A stretch of 10,398 nucleotides of DNA, from positions 1 through 10,398 of the forward strand of contig CAJPSI010000025.1 in NCBI GenBank assembly GCA_905373275.1, read 5' to 3'. Below the pieces are notes generated by a model that was given only the letters and a program-made list of their open reading frames with translations, had not been told where the DNA came from and ran no database searches. This document shows positions 6,974 to 10,398 of the stretch, piece by piece (the first letter of the stretch is position 1; each line of letters opens with the position of its first letter). The translations under genes and the position numbers were made by a program. This stretch comes from Candidatus Saccharibacteria bacterium UBA1103 (GTDB taxonomy: Bacteria; Patescibacteriota; Saccharimonadia; Saccharimonadales; Saccharimonadaceae).

Positions 6974-7076
6974 AGCATTTACCAGCTTCTGTTCTATCTC
7001 TTTACCCACATCATCGTCTTTCGTTGTTCGCCCGACTGACCCTGATCCCAAACCGCTCATTACTATAGCCCCCATT

Positions 7077-7179
7077 CTTCATCTACATCATCATTTCCTT
7101 CAGACCCGCCTGGCTGGCTCGTGACACAGCTCCGGCTTCAAGCGTGCACAGTCTTCAGGAAATGACGATGTAGATGAAG
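7077..7179. repeat. Long inverted repeat / hairpin with 23-bp arms
   Basis: The arm 7077-7099 pairs with 7157-7179 over 23 positions with a single non-Watson-Crick pair (A7090 opposite C7166). In a minus-strand RNA that position would be a U-G wobble, so the fold is complete on that strand. After a 2-nt internal loop, AGAC (7102-7105) also pairs with GTCT (7151-7154). The apical part is about 45 nt and GC-rich. No T-tract follows on either strand, and no target-site duplication or transposase is seen. It lies upstream of the pilB promoter. Its role is unknown. Confidence 0.75.
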
Positions 7180-7246
7180 GACAAAAGACACCCTTATTAT
7201 GCATTAAGAATTATATGTGCCAGAGTAGCTCACCTAAGCCTCCGAT

Positions 7247-7306
7247 GGCTGTTGATATAGCAGTAGGCTGGCAATTGCCAGTGGTACTAGCTACGTCGCC
7301 AGCCTG
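7247..7306 (+). repeat. Conserved core, copy A
   Basis: This is a 60-nt unit beginning GGCTGTTGATA and ending GCCAGCCTG. It differs from copy B at six positions and one single-base indel. CAG (7261-7263) pairs with CTG (7304-7306) and, after a 3-nt bulge, GCTGGC (7267-7272) pairs with GCCAGC (7298-7303). Inside, GTGGT-ACTA-GCTAC (7281-7294) folds on the plus strand with two G-U pairs. A competing hairpin, the palindrome CTGGC-AATT-GCCAG (7268-7281), uses some of the same bases. Confidence 0.8.
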
Positions 7307-7437
7307 TCCAACTGATGCTAGTCAGACTAACTAGACACAGCAAAGCATTATTATGCCGTAGGTTTTCTTTGTGGTTGTGAGTGCTAAGCATCGTGCTGGA
7401 GTCTGAGGAAGCTAGGTGAGTTACTCTGGCTAAGGTA

Positions 7438-7452
7438 TTGATACATACGTAA
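7438..7452 (+). repeat. Partial third copy of the core's 5' part
   Basis: TTGATACATACGTAA matches TTGATACATCAGTAA of copy B (7538-7552) at 13 of 15 positions, exactly 100 nt upstream of it. It sits just before the outer 11-bp helix of domain 2. It may be a remnant of another repeat unit or a shared protein- or RNA-binding element. Confidence 0.45.
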
Positions 7453-7532
7453 TTTCCCTAGTCTTATTTCTTAATCTAGCCTCAATTAAAGCAGGCATTC
7501 CTAAGTACGAGTAGTACAGTGTGGTTGACGAA

Positions 7533-7593
7533 GGCTGTTGATACATCAGTAAGCTAGCAATCGCCAGTGGTAATAGCTACGTCGCCAGGCCTG
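7533..7593 (+). repeat. Conserved core, copy B
   Basis: This is a 61-nt unit, about 89% identical to copy A and offset from it by 286 bp. The 3' half, GCCAGTGGTAATAGCTAC and the following GTCGCCAG, is almost unchanged. The inner hairpin GTGGT-AATA-GCTAC (7567-7580) keeps its stem, and the only change from copy A there (C to A) is in the tetraloop. The helix that encloses this copy (7505-7526 with 7598-7618) has a different sequence from the one enclosing copy A. Confidence 0.8.
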
Positions 7594-7636
7594 AGGAGAC
7601 CACCTGTACTACTCGTATGCTAAAGAGTTATGCGTG

Positions 7637-7693
7637 GAGGGAAATTACAGCTTATTCTGAGCCACAGGTCTGAATATGACTAGCCCTCTTTTT
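7637..7693 (+). terminator. Possible terminator for a plus-strand RNA
   Basis: GAGGG (7637-7641) can pair with CCCTC (7684-7688), which is directly followed by five T residues (7689-7693). The closing stem is short and the enclosed segment is 42 nt with only weak internal pairing, so this is a weak call. The same GAGGG bases are used by the 11-bp helix with 7449-7459, so the two pairings exclude each other. It would stop plus-strand transcription 19 nt before the end of gatB. Confidence 0.3.
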
Positions 7694-7711
7694 CCCACCA
7701 GGGACTGCGTA

Positions 7712-9208
7712 CTATTTCAGCTTTCGACGTAGGATCTTTTGGGCGAGGGCGGGGTTGGCTTGACCTTTGGATTGCTTCATGACTTGACCGACCAAGAAAC
7801 CGATCACCTTATCTTGTCCTGACTTAAAGTCAGCCACCGCCTTAGCGCAACCCGGCGCAGCAATTACTTGATCAACGATCGCTTCAATCGCCCCCTCGTC
7901 ACTGACCTGCAACAGATGCTTTGACTCAGCGACCGCCAGCGGATCTGCATCAGTCTGTAATATCTCAGCAAAAATCTCCTTACCGGCTGTCGACGACACT
8001 TCGTTACCATCGAGCATTTGAGCCAGTTCGATCAGGTGAGCAACGGACGGTAGATGATCTAGCTCACCGGACGTAGTCTCGTCGTCACCACTCGGCAGAC
8101 AACTGGCGAACAGATTGGCGACCCGCCGAGCCGCCGCCTCGCCTGACTGGTCCAGGATGTCGCTAATGACAGCGGCAATCTGCCGGTGTGACAGTAGTAC
8201 TCGCACCACCGAGTCATCAAGCTTGAGCTGAGCGAACTTCGCCCGATAATCAGCGGGCATCAGCGGAAAGCCAGCCTGCATCTCGGCGACGTCCGCTTCG
8301 GTCAAGACGACCGGCGGGATATCGGCGTCAGGCATATAGCGGTAATCTTGGGCATCCTCTTTGCTTCGCTGCTCAAAGGTTTTCCCCTCCGCTTCTGACC
8401 AGCCCCTAGTCTGCTGCTTGATCAATTGCCCGCTCTTCAGGACGCTAATCTGCCGACGGATCTCGTAATCAGTGGCTCGTTCGACCGCTCGAAATGAATT
8501 CAGATTCTTAAGCTCGGTTCTAGTCCCTAATTGATCACCCGGCTTCGCTACTGAGATATTGACATCGAAACGCATATTGCCGTGGTACAAATCGCCGATA
8601 GTCACATCAGCATAAGTCATAAGCAGATGGAGCTCCTCCGTATAAGCCCGTGCCATACTAGCCGAGTGAATATCCGGCTCGGCAACGATCTCAATCAATG
8701 GAGTACCGGCTCGGTTCAGATCAACTAACGAGTAGCTACCTAGATGAGTTAGCTTTCCGGCGTCTTCTTCGACATGAGCGTGGTGAATCCGCACTTGCTC
8801 ACCGCCAGGTAGCTCAACCAGCCCGCCGATGATAAGAGGCTGATACATCTGAGATATCTGATAGCCCTTAGGTAGATCGGGATAGAAATAATGCTTACGG
8901 TCAAAACGACTCTCGTGAGCGATCCGACTACCTAGTGCCTTACCGGCTCGCACTGCCTTAACGATAGCCCCTCGGTTTAATACCGGTAGCATTCCCGGCA
9001 GAGCATAGTCAATCACACTAACCTTACTATTTGGCTCCGCCTCCCGAGCGTCATTATCGGTGGCACTGAAGAGCTTGGTGGCAGTATTTAGCTGGACGTG
9101 ACACTCTATGCCAATAGTCGGCAAGTAGCCATCCACCAGATAACGATCAACTTCGCCATCGATTCTACTGCCATGTTCGCCGGCACTGCCTAATACATCT
9201 TTCGTCAT
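7712..9208 (-). CDS. gatB: Aspartyl/glutamyl-tRNA(Asn/Gln) amidotransferase subunit B
   Basis: GatB is the kinase-like and tRNA-binding subunit of GatCAB. It phosphorylates the misacylated Glu- (or Asp-) tRNA so that ammonia from GatA can amidate it. This 498-residue protein has the family blocks: IGIECHVQLNTATKLF (32-47), PGMLPVLN (71-78), ESRFDRKHYFYPDLPKGYQI (99-118), HVEEDAGK (145-152), SLVDLNRAGTPLIEIV (160-175), TELKNLNSF (231-239) and DYRYMPDADIPP (288-299). The C-terminal YqeY-like helical domain ends FLVGQVMKQSKGQANP (471-486). The zinc-ligand cysteines found in some GatB proteins are absent, as they also are in the Staphylococcus protein. The N-terminus has about 27 residues before the first conserved block. 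AGGAG lies 12 nt before the ATG, rather far, so a later start such as GTG at codon 25 is possible. The gene begins 4 nt after the upstream gene's stop. Confidence 0.96.
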   Translation of the reverse strand: MTKDVLGSAGEHGSRIDGEVDRYLVDGYLPTIGIECHVQLNTATKLFSATDNDAREAEPNSKVSVIDYALPGMLPVLNRGAIVKAVRAGKALGSRIAHESRFDRKHYFYPDLPKGYQISQMYQPLIIGGLVELPGGEQVRIHHAHVEEDAGKLTHLGSYSLVDLNRAGTPLIEIVAEPDIHSASMARAYTEELHLLMTYADVTIGDLYHGNMRFDVNISVAKPGDQLGTRTELKNLNSFRAVERATDYEIRRQISVLKSGQLIKQQTRGWSEAEGKTFEQRSKEDAQDYRYMPDADIPPVVLTEADVAEMQAGFPLMPADYRAKFAQLKLDDSVVRVLLSHRQIAAVISDILDQSGEAAARRVANLFASCLPSGDDETTSGELDHLPSVAHLIELAQMLDGNEVSSTAGKEIFAEILQTDADPLAVAESKHLLQVSDEGAIEAIVDQVIAAPGCAKAVADFKSGQDKVIGFLVGQVMKQSKGQANPALAQKILRRKLK

Positions 9209-9212
9209 TGCT

Positions 9213-9638
9213 TTATATCGCTCCTAAATCCCGCAGGGCTTTCTTATATATCGCCAGCATCCGAGTGGCCACGGATTTATTGACCGAGCCATCCACCTCG
9301 TGAGCAATCCGATTGCGCACTTTATGCGCCGCCCAAACTCCATTAATATCGCTGAACAGCTTGTTTGATTTCTTCAGTCGATCGCCCATTGTCTGCCCCG
9401 CTACCCCGCTCTCTCGCAGTGCCTTGTCCAGCAGTTTATCGGCACTGAGAATAGCGAATTGATACGAGGCTAAGTTATTTCTATCGATATTATTATCAAT
9501 CTCCAGCCAAGCAGTCCGGTATCGCTCTTTATTAAGAACTTTGCCATGACCTCTAGTCAAAGCAATGATCGCCAAGAGTACGCCACCGACAACCACCACG
9601 ATCGCTATCATGATCGCAGTCGAAAATGTATTAGGCAT
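9213..9638 (-). CDS. Small membrane-anchored protein with a HEPN-like domain
   Basis: This 141-residue protein has one N-terminal membrane segment (about residues 8-27, strongly hydrophobic with little charge before it) and a helical cytoplasmic domain. The domain contains HKVRNRIAHEVD, with R108-N109 and H113. This is the RN-X3-H form of the RX4-6H motif that marks HEPN domains, many of which are RNases in toxin-antitoxin and defence systems. The preceding SYQFAILSADKLLDKALRESG helix also fits a HEPN four-helix bundle. ATG 9638 was chosen over an upstream ATG at 9698: it overlaps the gatA stop by 8 nt and has GGAGG 6 nt upstream (9649-9645), the arrangement of translational coupling. It occupies a place in the operon where gatC might be expected but does not resemble GatC. 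Function is unknown; HEPN assignment is by motif only. Confidence 0.85.
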   Translation of the reverse strand: MPNTFSTAIMIAIVVVVGGVLLAIIALTRGHGKVLNKERYRTAWLEIDNNIDRNNLASYQFAILSADKLLDKALRESGVAGQTMGDRLKKSNKLFSDINGVWAAHKVRNRIAHEVDGSVNKSVATRMLAIYKKALRDLGAI

Positions 9639-10398
9639 CGTCCGCCTCCAGTTGCTTTGCCATAGCAAGTAAGCCGGCGTCCGCCTTGACCGGAGCAATC
9701 AGCTGTACCCCGATCGGCAGACCTGCTTTGCTACGACCGTTTGGTACAGATATAGCAGGTAAACCGGCCAGCGAAGCAGGTACGGTCATGGCATCCGCCA
9801 GATACATCTTGAGCGGATCGTGAGTATTCTCGCCCAACTTAAAAGCCGGTGTCGGTGAAACTGGAGAGAGCAAGAAATCGTAGCTCTCAAATAGCTTGTC
9901 TAGCTGCCTGATCAGAAGTGTACGAGCCTGCTGTGCCTTAAGATAATATGCATCATAATAGCCGCTAGATAGCACATAAGAGCCGATCATGATGCGGCGT
10001 TTGTTCTCCGGCATCAGCCCATCGTCTCGACTCATACCGTAGACATCATCCAGCCGATGCGCCTCAGGTGAGCGTTCGCCGTAGCGGACACCATCATAGC
10101 GAGCCATATTCGACGACAGTTCAGCAGGTATCACTATGTAGTAGATCGCTAGGGCATACTGGGCCATTGGCAGCTTCACTAAGTCCACCCGGTGTCCCGA
10201 CTCACGCAAACGCTGCGCTAATTGGTTGGTTCGGCTAGCTACGTCATCATCAACCCCCTCACCAATGAAGTCCTCAATCAGACCGATACGCTGCCTGCTA
10301 GGAGACTCAGCAAGCGGAGAAAAATACCTGGGGTAGACCGTACCATCTCGCTGATCTTGACCGGCTAAGATATCAGCTATGATCTCACTATCCCGTAC
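9631..10398 (-). CDS. gatA: Glutamyl-tRNA(Gln) amidotransferase subunit A (5' end outside window)
   Basis: GatA is the amidase-signature subunit that releases ammonia from glutamine for GatB. The frame is open from the right edge, so the last 255 residues are present. Visible family blocks are VRDSEIIADILAGQDQRDGT near the edge, then QRIGLIEDF, YYIVIPAELSSNMARYDGVR and YG (about 83-104 from the edge), and near the C-terminus TVPASLAGLPAISVPNG and GLPIGVQLIAP. The Ser-cisSer-Lys catalytic triad lies in the N-terminal part outside the window. A TTG at 10209 would give a shorter protein but lies inside conserved GatA sequence, so it is not the start. The gene ends in TAA, and the next gene's ATG lies within its last codons. 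With gatB it forms the core of one operon. Confidence 0.96.
   Translation of the reverse strand, partial: VRDSEIIADILAGQDQRDGTVYPRYFSPLAESPSRQRIGLIEDFIGEGVDDDVASRTNQLAQRLRESGHRVDLVKLPMAQYALAIYYIVIPAELSSNMARYDGVRYGERSPEAHRLDDVYGMSRDDGLMPENKRRIMIGSYVLSSGYYDAYYLKAQQARTLLIRQLDKLFESYDFLLSPVSPTPAFKLGENTHDPLKMYLADAMTVPASLAGLPAISVPNGRSKAGLPIGVQLIAPVKADAGLLAMAKQLEADDA

Larger units (their letters stand above)
7219..7648 (+). ncRNA. Candidate structured non-coding RNA with two similar domains
   Basis: Domain 1 is closed by an 18-bp helix, 7219-7236 with 7413-7430, containing one G-U pair; it continues past a bulge with 7238-7243 against 7407-7412. Domain 2 has an 11-bp perfect helix, 7449-7459 with 7638-7648. 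That encloses a second long helix, 7505-7519 with 7604-7618, continued after a bulged T by 7521-7526 with 7598-7603. Each domain carries one copy of the repeated core just inside its long helix. Smaller hairpins are GCAT-TATT-ATGC at 7345-7356 and CTAGT/ACTAG around 7319-7335. G-U pairs (G7228-U7421, G7505-U7618, U7526-G7598) exist only on the plus strand; the other strand would have C-A mismatches there. The strand is therefore inferred as plus. I do not recognise the class, and transcription is not shown by sequence alone. Confidence 0.55.
6957..7711. other. 755-bp intergenic region between pilB and gatB
   Basis: No convincing protein-coding frame exists here; stops are frequent in all frames I followed. 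The left part (6957-6973) is the pilB promoter. Positions 6974-7076 show nothing I can interpret. Positions 7077-7179 form a long hairpin, 7219-7648 form a two-domain set of nested helices with a repeated core, and 7637-7693 may end a plus-strand transcript. A possible plus-strand -10, TATTAT at 7195-7200, has no recognisable -35. I found no tRNA, rRNA, tmRNA or RNase P signature. Confidence 0.7.

Noticed and set aside
7077..7179. MITE or insertion sequence remnant
   Set aside because: No target-site duplication beside the arms and no transposase fragment; copy number cannot be judged from one window.
7247..7593. Integron attC sites or a CRISPR array
   Set aside because: Only two full copies of about 60 nt spaced 286 bp apart, with no regular spacers, no integrase or cas gene, and no attC core (GTTRRRY) in the right place.
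7219..7648. tmRNA, RNase P RNA, 6S RNA or tRNA cluster
   Set aside because: No tRNA-like ends, no GAGGAAAGTCC-type RNase P core, no tmRNA tag frame, and the two-domain repeat layout fits none of them.
9639..9698. ATG at 9698 as start of the HEPN-like gene
   Set aside because: It would overlap gatA by 68 nt and add an arginine-rich stretch before the membrane helix. ATG 9638 has a good GGAGG and a coupled overlap.

Overview
The window looks like a compact chromosomal segment from a small-genome bacterium of the Patescibacteria (CPR). Saccharibacteria (TM7) is my best guess, at moderate confidence. The reasons are very short intergenic gaps, start codons that sit directly on -10 boxes, a type IV pilus ATPase, the GatCAB amidotransferase route to Gln-tRNA, an Ala/Lys-rich tail on ribosomal protein L19, and a single-chain RNase HII-YraN protein. 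TGA is used as a stop (end of the RNase HII-YraN gene), which argues against the UGA=Gly code of Gracilibacteria and Absconditabacteria. No lineage marker such as rRNA is present, so the assignment is inference.

Layout, left to right. Positions 1-445 (-) hold the first 148 residues of a VanZ-like membrane protein that runs off the left edge. A 23-bp divergent promoter region separates it from a full-length M1 zinc aminopeptidase (469-2949, +). Converging on that gene from the right is a minus-strand cluster: rplS (L19), overlapping an RNase HII-YraN fusion, followed by a hypothetical protein with a degenerate CYTH-like pattern that has its own promoter and strong Shine-Dalgarno site. Upstream of rplS is pilB (5280-6956, -), whose promoter appears to produce a leaderless mRNA.

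From 6957 to 7711 there is about 755 bp without any gene. It is far from empty. It holds a 23-bp-armed hairpin (7077-7179), and then a block (7219-7648) with two 89%-identical copies of a ~60-nt core, 286 bp apart. Each core is enclosed by its own long helix of different sequence, which is the pattern expected of a structured non-coding RNA. G-U pair placement favours the plus strand, and a T5 tract at 7689-7693 could end it just before the 3' end of gatB. I do not recognise this RNA, and it is the strongest candidate here for something undescribed.

The right end is a minus-strand operon: gatA (5' end outside the window), a small membrane-anchored HEPN-like protein whose start overlaps gatA by 8 nt, and gatB 4 nt downstream. 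GatA and GatB make Gln-tRNA(Gln), and possibly Asn-tRNA(Asn), by transamidation. gatC is not in the window.
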